Of a stretch of DNA of 64,000 nt, positions 55,523-64,000 are shown in pieces. Origin of the DNA: JARFQW01 sp963842955 (GTDB lineage: Bacteria; Pseudomonadota; Gammaproteobacteria; Steroidobacterales; XN24). The DNA lies in NCBI GenBank assembly GCA_963842955.1, contig CAWJIJ010000009.1, positions 186,001 to 250,000 of the forward strand, written 5' to 3'. Both the position numbers and the translations under genes were made by a program. Each line of letters opens with the position of its first letter. Position 1 is the first letter of the stretch. The notes below the pieces were generated by a model, which was given only the letters and a program-made list of their open reading frames with translations, was not told where the DNA came from and did not search any database.

Positions 55523-55941
55523 CGGTTCTCGGGCCGCCCGCTGAAAGCAAAGAAGATCAGCAGCATTACCGACGCGACCGTGATGCCCACTCCCAGTTCG
55601 ACGAGGAGAATACCGAGATGCTGGCCCGCTACCGCCGACTCGGCCAGCACGTCGTAGTCGAGGTAGTTACCGCCAAGGATTACCGTTTCCACTCCAACCG
55701 CGGCATAGATCAGCACGCCGGCGCAGGACAGGATCTTGAGCACACCGGGGGGCGCGACGGCCAGGGCGTCTTCGAGGCCGAAGACCAGGGAGTAGAGAAT
55801 GATCGCCACGGCAAAAATCACACCGGCCTGAAACCCGCCGCCCGGCCCGTAGTCCCCGTGGAACTGCACATAAAGGGCGAACAGCATGATCACGGGGATG
55901 AGGACCTTCGCAATGATCCGGAGAATGACGTGATGGGTCAT
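55519..55941 (-). CDS. mrpB: Na+/H+ antiporter subunit MrpB
   Basis: A 140-residue MnhB-type protein with four helices. FHGDYGPGGGFQAGVIFAVA is the MrpB signature. It overlaps the DUF4040 gene and mrpC by 4 bp each. Confidence 0.94.
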   Translation of the reverse strand: MTHHVILRIIAKVLIPVIMLFALYVQFHGDYGPGGGFQAGVIFAVAIILYSLVFGLEDALAVAPPGVLKILSCAGVLIYAAVGVETVILGGNYLDYDVLAESAVAGQHLGILLVELGVGITVASVMLLIFFAFSGRPENR

Positions 55942-56489
55942 TCCCGGTTCCCCTTGCGCTCCCTGCGGCGCCGGATTCCAAGCAAGCCCAGCACCGCCAC
56001 CCCGGCGGTGAAGATCACGGTGGTTTCTCCCAGCGTGTCGTAGCCGCGATAGCTGGCGAGCACCGAAGTCACCACATTGGGTACGCCGATCTCGGCGCCG
56101 GACTCTTCGAGATAGCGATCAGCGACATGCCTGTGGATGGGCGCGTCGGGGTCGCCAAGGGTTGGAAGATCCTGGGTTCCATAGAGCATGGCGGCGCCGG
56201 TGATAATCACGACGAGCAGCGGGACGGCCGGTGCCCGAATTCCTTCGCCGATCGAGGTCCGGCTGGTCTGCGTCAGTGTCGCCAGCATAAGGAGCGTGGA
56301 GATGCCCGCGCCCACGGCTGCCTCGGTGAACGCGACATCGGCGGCGTCCAGCACGGTAAACAGTCCGGCGGACAGGAGGCTGAAAAGGCTGAACATCATG
56401 GTCATTGCGAACAGGTCCGACAGCCGCAGAATGGCGATCGCGGTGGCGGCGAGAAATCCGAGAAGAATGATGTCGACCGCGAATTCCAT
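55938..56489 (-). CDS. DUF4040 subunit, MrpA C-terminal-like (MbhD/E-like)
   Basis: A 183-residue membrane protein. The first half (FSLFSLLSAGLFTVLDAADVAFTEA is part of it; key stretch DVAFTEAAVGAG) is the DUF4040/MbhD fold that normally ends MrpA. The second half holds two more hydrophobic segments and the MrpA-tail-like YRGYDTLGETTVIF. So it equals the tail of MrpA as a free-standing gene, as in archaeal Mbh modules. ATG 56489 is 1 bp after mrpG. Confidence 0.82.
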   Translation of the reverse strand: MEFAVDIILLGFLAATAIAILRLSDLFAMTMMFSLFSLLSAGLFTVLDAADVAFTEAAVGAGISTLLMLATLTQTSRTSIGEGIRAPAVPLLVVIITGAAMLYGTQDLPTLGDPDAPIHRHVADRYLEESGAEIGVPNVVTSVLASYRGYDTLGETTVIFTAGVAVLGLLGIRRRRERKGNRE

Positions 56490-56490
56490 G

Positions 56491-56805
56491 TCAGTCCGCC
56501 TCCTCTGCCCGGGGCTCGAGCCCGCCATGCAGTGCGGCGTTTGCCAGCGCGTGGGAAGAGGTCGGGGTGGTCAGGAAAAGGAACAGAAAAATGAATGCAA
56601 GTTTTATGGTGACGATGCTCCACCCCGATTGCAGCATCAACGCAATCAGAACACAGGGCGCGAACATGGTGTCGGTCATGCCGGCAGGATGCAGCCGGGA
56701 AAAAAAGTCGGGCATGCGCAGCACGCCCACGGCGCCGATGATGCCGAAGGCCGCCCCCACCAGGACCAGGATCCAGCTCGCGATGTCGAGACCGGTCTCG
56801 AGCAT
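56491..56805 (-). CDS. mrpG: Na+/H+ antiporter subunit MrpG
   Basis: A 104-residue MnhG-type protein with three helices. IIGAVGVLRMPDFFSRLHP and the stretch LFLTTPTSSHALANAA are the family signatures. Its ATG overlaps the mrpF stop by one base (TGATG). Confidence 0.93.
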   Translation of the reverse strand: MLETGLDIASWILVLVGAAFGIIGAVGVLRMPDFFSRLHPAGMTDTMFAPCVLIALMLQSGWSIVTIKLAFIFLFLFLTTPTSSHALANAALHGGLEPRAEEAD

Positions 56806-57077
56806 CAGCGCTTCCTTCCCGCGTGGCCGAGTTCCCCGTATTCGAAGAACTTCAGCACGGCAATCACGCCGATAAAGTTGATCAGCGCATACGCAATGGC
56901 GATATCCAGCATGTCGGGCCGGTCGCCGAGAAACGACAAGGTGGCAATGAGCAGCACGGTCTTGGTGCCGAACATATTCACCGACAGGATGCGATCGTAG
57001 ACCGAAGGCCCCACGAAGGCTCGCACCACCGCGATGGTCATGGTCACAAGAATTGCCGCGAGAGCTGCAACGATCAC
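56805..57077 (-). CDS. mrpF: Na+/H+ antiporter subunit MrpF
   Basis: A 90-residue MnhF-type protein with three helices. FVGPSVYDRILSVNMFGTK is the family signature, followed by DMLDIAIAYALINFIG. It overlaps mrpE by 4 bp. Confidence 0.93.
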   Translation of the reverse strand: MIVAALAAILVTMTIAVVRAFVGPSVYDRILSVNMFGTKTVLLIATLSFLGDRPDMLDIAIAYALINFIGVIAVLKFFEYGELGHAGRKR

Positions 57078-57553
57078 TGTGTCTTCCGCTCCGCGGCAGT
57101 GATTCGGGCGTCCATCTCGCCGGTCTCGAGACTGGCGCGGCTATCGGCACTCAAGGCGTGCACCCGAAAGCGGTTGCCATCGACCTGGATGGTGACCGTG
57201 CCCGGGGTCAGCGTGATGGAGTTCGCATACGCGACACGGCCCATGGCGGTGGACTGGGTGGCAGTCACCGTGAAGCAGACCGGGCTGATGTCCATGTCGC
57301 GCCTCAGTATCCGGCGGGCCACATCGAAATTGGATTTTACGATGTCCACGGCGAGCCCGGGCCAGGTGCGAATAAACCGGAGCGTCGCCTCGGCGGGGTG
57401 GGCCTCGTGGTCCACGACGTCCATTCGGGCGGATATCCAGGTTACGAACAGCGCCGAAGCGAGGCCGAGCGAGAGCAGCAGCGGGTCGAAGTGGCCCGAG
57501 AGCAGTAGCCAGACGGCGGCCAGGAAAATCGCGTGGCTGGCGTGTCGTAACAC
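57074..57553 (-). CDS. mrpE: Na+/H+ antiporter subunit MrpE
   Basis: A 159-residue MnhE-type protein, first gene of the operon. It has N-terminal helices and the conserved soluble part (VDIVKSNFDVARRIL and ANSITLTPGTVTIQVDG). It starts at GTG 57553 with GGAGGAG about 8 bp upstream. The promoter should lie in the 178-bp gap to the divergent dehydrogenase gene. Confidence 0.93.
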   Translation of the reverse strand: MLRHASHAIFLAAVWLLLSGHFDPLLLSLGLASALFVTWISARMDVVDHEAHPAEATLRFIRTWPGLAVDIVKSNFDVARRILRRDMDISPVCFTVTATQSTAMGRVAYANSITLTPGTVTIQVDGNRFRVHALSADSRASLETGEMDARITAAERKTQ

Positions 57554-57657
57554 CCGGGTTCTCCTCCGACTCTTTCTAATTGAACTGTTGATCGAAGTCG
57601 TGAACCCGGCCTGGCGACCGGGGACCCGGGCGATATTAGCATGGGTCAGAATCAGGT

Positions 57658-57687
57658 TTGGGTCAGCTTGATGCGGCGCACTAGAAT
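57658..57687 (+). promoter_or_regulatory. Possible promoter of the polysaccharide locus
   Basis: TTGGGT (57658-57663) and TAGAAT (57682-57687) are separated by 18 bp, 44 bp before the dehydrogenase ATG. The match is moderate. Confidence 0.4.
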
Positions 57688-57731
57688 AGGTGCGAGCACG
57701 GCTGGAATATCACTGATCAGGGGCCAGGGTC

Positions 57732-59010
57732 ATGAGCGGAGAGTCGAACGAAAGGATCGGCATTGTCGGCCTGGGTTACGTGGGCCTGCCCCTGGCCGTG
57801 GCGTTCGGCCGGAAGTACCCCACGCTGGGCTTCGATATAGACGAGTCCCGAATCGCCGCGCTGACGGCTGGCCGGGACACAACCCTGGAGGTTGACCCCG
57901 GCGAGATGGAACGTGCCGACCAGCTGAGTTTCTCCGCCGATCCCCGCGAGTTGGCCGGATGTCGCGTTTACATCGTTACCGTACCGACGCCAATCGACGA
58001 TGCGAAGCAACCCGACCTCGATCCGCTCAAGATGGCCAGCCGCACGGTCGGCGCGGTACTCAAGCCAGGGCGACCTTGTCGTGTACGAATCCACGGTTTT
58101 CCCCGGGGCGACGGAAGAGATCTGTGCGCCGATTCTCGAGGAGTGCTCCGGTTTGCGGCTGAATCAGGAATTCGCCGTTGGATACTCTCCGGAGCGGATC
58201 AATCCCGGCGACAGGAAGCATCGACTGGAAACCATCGTGAAAGTGACTGCCGGCTCGACTCCAGCCGCCGCCGAGACGGTTGACAGGCTCTATGCCAGCA
58301 TCGTCCAGGCGGGCACCCATCGCGCATCGTCTATCCGTGTTGCCGAAGCGGCGAAAGTGATTGAGAACACTCAACGGGACGTCAACATCGCGCTGGTGAA
58401 CGAGCTGGCCATGATTTTCCAGCGGCTCGGCGTGGATACCGAGGAGGTACTTCAAGCCGCCGGGACCAAGTGGAATTTTCTGCCTTTTCGTCCCGGACTT
58501 GTCGGGGGTCACTGCATTGGCGTTGACCCCTACTATCTGACCCATAAGAGCCAGCAAATAGGCTATCACCCGGAAATGATCCTCGCCGGCCGACGGATCA
58601 ACGACAATATGGGGCTTTACGTCGCGGGACAGGTTGCCCGCCTGATGCTCAGGCGGCGAATACACGTCTCCGGGTCACGAATTCTTGTCATGGGACTGGC
58701 TTTCAAGGAGAACTGTCCGGACGTGCGCAATTCCAGGGTTATCGATGTCGTGCGGGAACTCCAGCAGTTCGGTGCCGACGTGGCGGTCCATGACCCGCAG
58801 GTAGACCCGGAGGAAGCGCTGCGTTGTTACGGTCTTGAACTGGAGGAGAATCTGCATGAACGCCACTACGATGCAATCGTACTGGCCGTGGCCCACGATC
58901 AGTTTCGTGACATCGGCGCCGAGGGACTTCGCCGCCTGGGACGCGATCCCCACGTTATCTACGATGTGAAGTATCTGCTCGACGCGGGTGAGTCGGATGG
59001 CAGACTCTAG
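57732..59010 (+). CDS. tviB: UDP-sugar C6 dehydrogenase (TviB/WbpA-like), frame broken by one base
   Basis: This family oxidises UDP-GlcNAc (or UDP-GalNAc) at C6 to the uronate for capsule or O-antigen. The first frame carries GIVGLGYVGLPLAVAFG and VYIVTVPTPIDDAKQPDL. The second carries VVYESTVFPGATEE, GYSPERINPGD and the catalytic Cys in GGHCIGVDPYYLTHK. The 1279-bp span is one base over a multiple of three. Removing one G from GGG (58068-58070) gives KPGDLVVYESTV and a continuous protein of about 425 residues. The TviB-type assignment over UDP-glucose dehydrogenase rests on the sequence pattern. Confidence 0.87.
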
Positions 59011-59088
59011 TACCACCCGGGTGATCTGCCGGTACGTCCGGACCCCGCGACCTGAGACACTAAGGTTCCGAAAAAGGCCAACAACGGT

Positions 59089-60108
59089 ATGAAAATCCTG
59101 GTGACTGGCGCGGCCGGTTTTATCGGCTATCACACGGCCCGGCGCCTGTTGGAACGGGGTGACGAAGTCGTCGGCCTGGACAACGTCAACGACTATTACG
59201 ACGTCAGTCTCAAGGAAGCGAGGCTGGCGAAACTGGCCGAATACGATGGATGGTCGTTTGCCCGCCTGGACCTGGTCGACACCGCGGGGATGGGCGCGTT
59301 GTTTGACGACCATGACTTCGAGCGGGTCATTCATCTTGCCGCCCAGGCCGGGGTTCGCTACTCCATAGAGCATCCCAGGGCCTACGTGGACAGCAACGTG
59401 GTGGGACATCTGAACGTCCTCGAAGGGTGCCGGCGTCGCCGGATTGAGCACCTCGTCTACGCGTCCACGAGTTCGGTCTATGGGGCAAATACCCGGATGC
59501 CGTTCTCCGTTCATCACAACGTCGACCACCCTTTGTCCTTCTATGCGGCCACCAAGAAAGCCAACGAGCTGATGTCCCACACCTACTCCGCGCTGTACGG
59601 GCTTCCGACAACGGGCCTGCGTTTCTTTACCGTGTACGGGCCCTGGGGCCGTCCGGACATGGCGCTGTTCAAATTCACCCGGGCGATCCTGGCCGGCGAG
59701 CCCATTGAAGTCTTCAATCATGGCAACCATCGCCGGGACTTCACCTACATCGATGACATTGCCGAAGGCGTCGTCAGGACCTGCGACCGCATCGCCTCGC
59801 CCGACGACGATTGGGACTCGGACATGCCCGATCCCGGGAGCAGTTTCGCCCCGTACCGCCTCTACAATATCGGTAACCAGGAGCCGGTAGAGTTGATGAC
59901 CTACATCGAGGTGCTGGAGGACTGCCTGGGCCGCAAGGCCGAAAAGATCATGCTGCCCCTGCAGCCGGGCGATGTTCCGGATACCTGGGCCGATGTGGAA
60001 GATCTCGCGCGCGACGTCGGCTACCGTCCGGCAACACCGGTCGAGGACGGGGTTCGGCAGTTCGTGGACTGGTATCTGGCCTATTACGGTGGCGCCGACG
60101 CCTCCTGA
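59089..60108 (+). CDS. NAD-dependent UDP-sugar epimerase (CapI/UDP-glucuronate 4-epimerase-like)
   Basis: A 339-residue extended short-chain dehydrogenase with VTGAAGFIGYHTARRL, GLDNVNDYYDVSLKEARL and the catalytic YAATKKANEL. RFFTVYGPWGRPDMALFKF and FNHGNHRRDFTYIDDI are typical of UDP-glucuronate 4-epimerases. Next to the C6 dehydrogenase it could convert the UDP-uronic acid product to the galacto form. Confidence 0.88.
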   Translation: MKILVTGAAGFIGYHTARRLLERGDEVVGLDNVNDYYDVSLKEARLAKLAEYDGWSFARLDLVDTAGMGALFDDHDFERVIHLAAQAGVRYSIEHPRAYVDSNVVGHLNVLEGCRRRRIEHLVYASTSSVYGANTRMPFSVHHNVDHPLSFYAATKKANELMSHTYSALYGLPTTGLRFFTVYGPWGRPDMALFKFTRAILAGEPIEVFNHGNHRRDFTYIDDIAEGVVRTCDRIASPDDDWDSDMPDPGSSFAPYRLYNIGNQEPVELMTYIEVLEDCLGRKAEKIMLPLQPGDVPDTWADVEDLARDVGYRPATPVEDGVRQFVDWYLAYYGGADAS

Positions 60109-60133
60109 TCGCAGGAGCGACAGAGGAAAAGAC

Positions 60134-61795
60134 ATGCCCAAGACGAGCAATGCACTTCCGAAGGGCCTCAAGGCGTGGAAGTCCCTCAAGGATCACTACC
60201 GCGACGACATGCGGCAGCGACAGGTCCGGGACCTGTTCCGTCGCGACAGCGACCGATACGCCACGTTTTCGCTGGAAGCTTGCGGCATCCTGCTGGACTA
60301 TTCGCGGAATATCGTCACCCGAAAAACCATGCGGCTTCTGGCGGGCCTGGCCAGGCAGGCGGGAGTGGAAGGTCTCCGCGAGCGCATGTTTGCCGGCGAA
60401 TCGATCAATGCGACCGAGGGACGAGCGGTTCTCCATGTAGCTCTGAGGTCAGACAGGGAGGACTGGTACCGGGTGGGCGACCAGGATGCCACCGAGGACG
60501 TTCACCGGGTGCTCGATGCCATGCTCGACTTCGTCGATCGGGTGCATAGCGGTGCTTACAAGGGCTATGACTGCCCGGAGCCCTTTTCCGATGTCGTCAA
60601 CATTGGCATCGGCGGGTCCGACTTTGGCATCGTGATGGCCCGGGAGGCCCTGACCCATTATCGGAACCCGGCGGTGCGGCTGCATTGTGTGTCTAACGTG
60701 GATGGGACCCAGCTGGCGGACGTTCTTCGGATGGTGGATCCGCGCCGCACCTTGTTCATCGTGTGTTCGAAGACCTTCACGACCCAGGAAACGCTCACGA
60801 ATGCGCGGGCTGCCCGTGAGTGGCTGGCCTCCCGGCTCGGGGAAGAGGCCGTGCCGACACACTTCGCCGCAGTTTCAACCAATCACGAAGCGATGGATGA
60901 GTTCGGAATCAGTCCGGACAACCGGTTCGGATTCTGGGACTGGGTGGGCGGGCGCTATTCGATCTGGTCGGCCGTGGGACTTGCCGTGGCCCTGTACGTT
61001 GGCAGCGACAATTTTCGTCGCTTCCTTTCCGGGGGGCGCGCCATGGACCGGCATTTTCGGGAGGCCCCGCTGGAGAGAAACCTGCCGGCGATCATGGCCG
61101 GGCTGGCGGTCTGGTACAACGACTTTTTCGGGGCCGAGTCCCAGGCGGTGCTGCCGTATGACGGCCGCCTCTGGCGGTTTCCCGCGTTCCTCCAGCAGCT
61201 GCACATGGAATCGAACGGGAAGCGGGTCTGTCGCGACGGGCATCGGCAGCGGGTCTCCACCGGAACGGTGATCTGGGGTGAAGCCGGGAACAACGCCCAG
61301 CATTCCTTCTACCAGCTGCTGCACCAGGGAACCCGCCTCGTCCCGGTGGATTTTCTTGCGCCCGTCAACGGGTCGGGAACCTGGCAGTCCCAACAGAATC
61401 TGGCGCTGGCGAATTGCCTCGCGCAGGCCCAGGCCTTGATGGAAGGGCAGGATGAGGCCGCGGTGCGGGCCAGCCTGAAGGACAGTGGGCTTTCGAAGGC
61501 TGAGATCGAGGCCCTGGTCCCCCACAAGGTCCACCCCGGCAACCGGCCCTCCAGCCTTTTACTGTTCGAGCGGCTCAATCCCGAAACCCTCGGTGCCCTG
61601 GTGGCGCTTTACGAGCACAAGGTCTTTGTCGAAGGGGCGATCTGGGGCATTAATTCCTTTGACCAGTGGGGCGTCGAACTGGGCAAGCGGCTCGCGAAAG
61701 GGTTGGAGGCCGCGGTTACCGACCCGTCCGCCTATGCGGGGAAAGATGCTTCAACGCGCGGCGCACTCGAAGCGATTTCGCGCTGGCGGGACTAG
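60134..61795 (+). CDS. pgi: Glucose-6-phosphate isomerase
   Basis: Pgi interconverts glucose-6-phosphate and fructose-6-phosphate; here it can feed UDP-sugar synthesis. The 553-residue protein has FSDVVNIGIGGSDFGIVM, SKTFTTQETLTNARAARE, the active-site stretch NNAQHSFYQLLHQGTR with its His, and NSFDQWGVELGKRLAKGL at the C-terminus. ATG 60134 (GAGGAAAAG upstream). Length fits the gammaproteobacterial type. Confidence 0.95.
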   Translation: MPKTSNALPKGLKAWKSLKDHYRDDMRQRQVRDLFRRDSDRYATFSLEACGILLDYSRNIVTRKTMRLLAGLARQAGVEGLRERMFAGESINATEGRAVLHVALRSDREDWYRVGDQDATEDVHRVLDAMLDFVDRVHSGAYKGYDCPEPFSDVVNIGIGGSDFGIVMAREALTHYRNPAVRLHCVSNVDGTQLADVLRMVDPRRTLFIVCSKTFTTQETLTNARAAREWLASRLGEEAVPTHFAAVSTNHEAMDEFGISPDNRFGFWDWVGGRYSIWSAVGLAVALYVGSDNFRRFLSGGRAMDRHFREAPLERNLPAIMAGLAVWYNDFFGAESQAVLPYDGRLWRFPAFLQQLHMESNGKRVCRDGHRQRVSTGTVIWGEAGNNAQHSFYQLLHQGTRLVPVDFLAPVNGSGTWQSQQNLALANCLAQAQALMEGQDEAAVRASLKDSGLSKAEIEALVPHKVHPGNRPSSLLLFERLNPETLGALVALYEHKVFVEGAIWGINSFDQWGVELGKRLAKGLEAAVTDPSAYAGKDASTRGALEAISRWRD

Positions 61796-61925
61796 CTGTC
61801 ATTACGACCGCGAACGATGGCCGAGGTGATACACGGCGCCTGAAGGCGACGGGAACACCTGTGGCGTGGGCCTGCCTCGAAAGCGGGCCGGCAGGCGGCC
61901 GGTTCGAACCGCGATCGTCTTCATC

Positions 61926-63387
61926 GTGCTGAGCAGGCTGGATCCGGACGTCCGGGCGGTGCTCTCGAAGGGCGCCCCTTCGCTTGCCGTCAAGCTGCTG
62001 GGCGTACTCGCCGGACTGGGTGGCAGCATCCTGATTGGGCGCACCATCGGTGCGGAAGGGCTGGGGGTCGTGATGCTTGCGGTCGCGATCGTCCAGGTCG
62101 TGGCGATTCCCGCAAGGCTGGGTCTCGACCAGGTTACGCTACGATTCGTTTCAACCTTTCGGGACTCCGGGAACCAGGACGAACTGGACCAGCTCGTGGC
62201 CGGCGTCACACTGGCCACAGCCCTTGCTGGCTGCTTTGCAACGTTGCTGCTCATCGCCGCCAGCCGAGGTCTCGCTGAACGGGTATTCGAGCTCCCGGCC
62301 CTGCGTCTGCCGCTGCTCATCCTCTCCCTCGCCGTCGTGCCCCTCACCACGGGTTTCGTGCTGAACCATGGCCTCCGGGCAATGGGCCGGCCCGTCATGG
62401 CGGCGTTTCTGAACGAAGCCGCCGCGAGCATGGTCCGGGTCATTGCTTTCGGTGTCATTCTGATCACCGCGGGGATCTTCGATACCGTTGTGGCGGCGAT
62501 CGTTTTCGCGGTCGGCCTCGGGGTCGCGGGCATCGGAAATCTCATCGCCCTCGGTCACTTGAAGCCGGCGCGTATCCTGGCCGTGAGGCCGCCCCAAATG
62601 ATCCGGCTCGCCCGCCGCGGGCTGCCCTTCGTCGGCATGGCCTCGATGCTGTTCCTGATCTCTGCGACCGATATCCTGATGCTGGGATGGCTGGCGGAAG
62701 CGGACGAAGTCGGCCGCTACTCCGTGGCGGCGCGCGCGGCGAGCATGATCAGCTTTCTCATCGGCGCGGCCAATCTGATCATCGCGCCGCGCCTGGCGGT
62801 TCTGTACGGACGCCAGGACCTGTATGGACTCGAGACCTACGCACGCTCCACCTCCGGTCTCCTTGCCGTAGCCGCCGCCTTGTTGGCCATACCGCTAGTT
62901 GATCCTGGCCCCGCTGCTGCTGAATCTCTGGGGTTCGGAGTTCGTTGCCGGCTCGGACAGCCTGAGAATTCTCTGCCTGGCCAACTTCTTCAACGTAGCG
63001 ACCGGTAGCGTGGCCTCGATGCTTACCATGACCGGCAGAGAGCGCATTGTTCTGCGAATCACCACCTTGTGCGGACTGCTCAACATCGGTCTCAACTGGG
63101 CGCTGATCGTTCGGTATGGCGCCAGCGGGGCCGCCATGGCGACGGCGGCAGCCCTCATCGTCTCCAATGTGCTCTATGTCCTGGCCGTGCGTCGGAGCCT
63201 CGACGTTGCGCCGCTGCCGATCATGTCGAGGGCACAGCATCCCCGGAACCGGCGGCTAGTCCGGGCGCGGGAGGGCACGGGATCCGCCCTGAATCGGCTG
63301 TTGTCTGGAAGCTGGCGGGCCCTGCGCGGTACAGTAGCGGGACGAGCCGAGTCCAGGCATGAGGGGGGCGAACGCCGACGTGGGTGA
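61926..63387 (+). CDS. Wzx-like polysaccharide flippase, frame broken by one base
   Basis: A polytopic protein of the oligosaccharide flippase (MATE/MVF-like) superfamily that would move lipid-linked repeat units across the inner membrane. The first frame runs to about 62900 with LLGVLAGLGGSILIGRTIGA. Homology continues in another frame from LILAPLLLNLWGSEFVAG to about NVLYVLAVRR, then a soluble tail. The span is one base over a multiple of three; deleting one base near 62897-62901 (for example one T of TT) restores about 486 residues. The GTG at 61926 is chosen because homology starts soon after; an upstream GTG (61866) is possible. Confidence 0.82.
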
Positions 63388-64000
63388 TTCAGGTTATGTC
63401 ATCGGCACGGGATGGTGGTGCGGGTCGGCGGACGGCAGCGGGGACCGGCCACTCGCCAAGGGCGACGAGATCATTCGCGGGGTCGAATTTCACCGCCTGT
63501 GGTATGCCGCCATCGATGGCTTTACCCGGCCCGGAAAGATCTTCATGGTCGACAGCGCCTCGCCGGTGCGTCCGCCGCTTAACCCGGACGATCCGCGGAT
63601 CGAGTACGTTCGGCTGGATCACAATGCCGGCCATTCCAGCGTGCATACGGGCCGCTATGCGGGCTGGACCCGTTCGGTCCTGCTCGGAATTCAATACGCA
63701 AACCTGTGCCAGGCGGACTATTTCGTCTATGTCGAGCAGGACGCCCTGGTGTTCGGCGAAGGAATCGTGGAGGCGGCCATCGCCGCGATGCGGCGTCCAT
63801 TCATGTTCGGCCACCCCGGGAATACGCCTCAACCACTGCAGCAGTCGTTTTTCGTCATCCGGCGGGACGGTTTCGAACCCTTCCTGCGTCGCTATGCCGC
63901 GGTGCGATCGGCTGACAGCCGGGTAGCGCCGGAGAAGAAATTCGCGCTTGCCTCCTCGCCCTTGCTGGGGATGCTTCCCGAATTTCTCTTTTATACCCGG
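63359..64000 (+). CDS. Putative glycosyltransferase-like protein (3' end outside window)
   Basis: An open frame with no stop before the window ends. The ATG at 63359 overlaps the flippase by 29 bp; GTG 63380, overlapping the flippase stop region, is a rival start. The protein shows VIGTGWWCGSADG, HRLWYAAIDGFTRPGKIFMV, LGIQYANLCQADYFVYVEQD and FMFGHPGNTPQPLQQSFFVI. The acidic YVEQD motif and nearby flippase suggest a nucleotide-sugar-dependent transferase, but I do not recognise the family. Confidence 0.55.
   Translation, partial: MRGANADVGDSGYVIGTGWWCGSADGSGDRPLAKGDEIIRGVEFHRLWYAAIDGFTRPGKIFMVDSASPVRPPLNPDDPRIEYVRLDHNAGHSSVHTGRYAGWTRSVLLGIQYANLCQADYFVYVEQDALVFGEGIVEAAIAAMRRPFMFGHPGNTPQPLQQSFFVIRRDGFEPFLRRYAAVRSADSRVAPEKKFALASSPLLGMLPEFLFYTR

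Noticed and set aside
58675..60189. 504-codon minus-strand frame opposite the epimerase gene
   Set aside because: It is the complement of a recognised epimerase; composition is that of an antisense shadow in GC-rich DNA.

Overview
The window is GC-rich, densely packed bacterial chromosome. The organism is most likely a gammaproteobacterium, perhaps related to the Ectothiorhodospiraceae/Chromatiales; the lineage is inferred from synteny, not measured. Four conserved blocks support this: epmB-efp-epmA; asd-fimV-truA-accD-folC-dedD-cvpA-purF; tig-clpP-clpX-lon-hupB-ppiD; and gloB-mltD beside rnhA-dnaQ. Most genes overlap or abut their neighbours, and start codons are often GTG or TTG.

Layout. 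1-6.2 kb: 5' part of a FimX-like REC-PAS-GGDEF gene, the EF-P beta-lysylation module (epmB, efp, epmA), a GAF-type methionine sulfoxide reductase, and a sco-PCu(A)C-psd operon on the minus strand. 6.4-20.6 kb: prmB-aroC-MFS, asd, the large polar hub protein FimV, an orphan EcfT-like membrane protein, truA, accD, folC, dedD, cvpA and purF. 20.6-28.1 kb: glycerate kinase, a receiver-Ser/Thr kinase fusion, miaE, lpxH-ppi (minus), gltX, cysS and folD (minus). 29.1-34.5 kb: a stretch flanked by tRNAs, with tRNA-Pro, -Arg and -His on the left (followed by a 119-bp tandem repeat carrying two altered tRNA-His copies) and tRNA-Lys and -Leu on the right. It holds a DUF1840 protein, a zinc-ribbon methyltransferase and an ABC exporter. 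34.6-43.4 kb: the protein quality-control block, where lon has a strong sigma-32-type promoter and hupB is followed directly by tRNA-Val and tRNA-Asp. 43.4-50.1 kb: a dicarboxylate symporter, fabI, mltD, gloB, a methyltransferase, rnhA and dnaQ.

50.2-57.6 kb: a nine-gene Mrp-type cation/proton antiporter operon on the minus strand. Its order (E-F-G-DUF4040-B-C-D, then two more antiporter-like subunits around a small two-helix protein) resembles the antiporter module of archaeal membrane-bound hydrogenases more than the classical mrpABCDEFG order, and no full-length MrpA is present. 57.7-64 kb: a surface-polysaccharide locus with a TviB-like UDP-sugar dehydrogenase, a CapI-like epimerase, pgi, a Wzx-like flippase and the start of a possible glycosyltransferase that runs off the end.

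A recurring oddity is that five conserved genes (folC, dedD, mltD, the dehydrogenase and the flippase) each carry exactly one surplus base that breaks the frame. At least four of these fall in short homopolymer runs. Because the genes are otherwise intact and some are normally essential, base-calling error is the likeliest cause. No prophage, insertion sequence or CRISPR array was seen.
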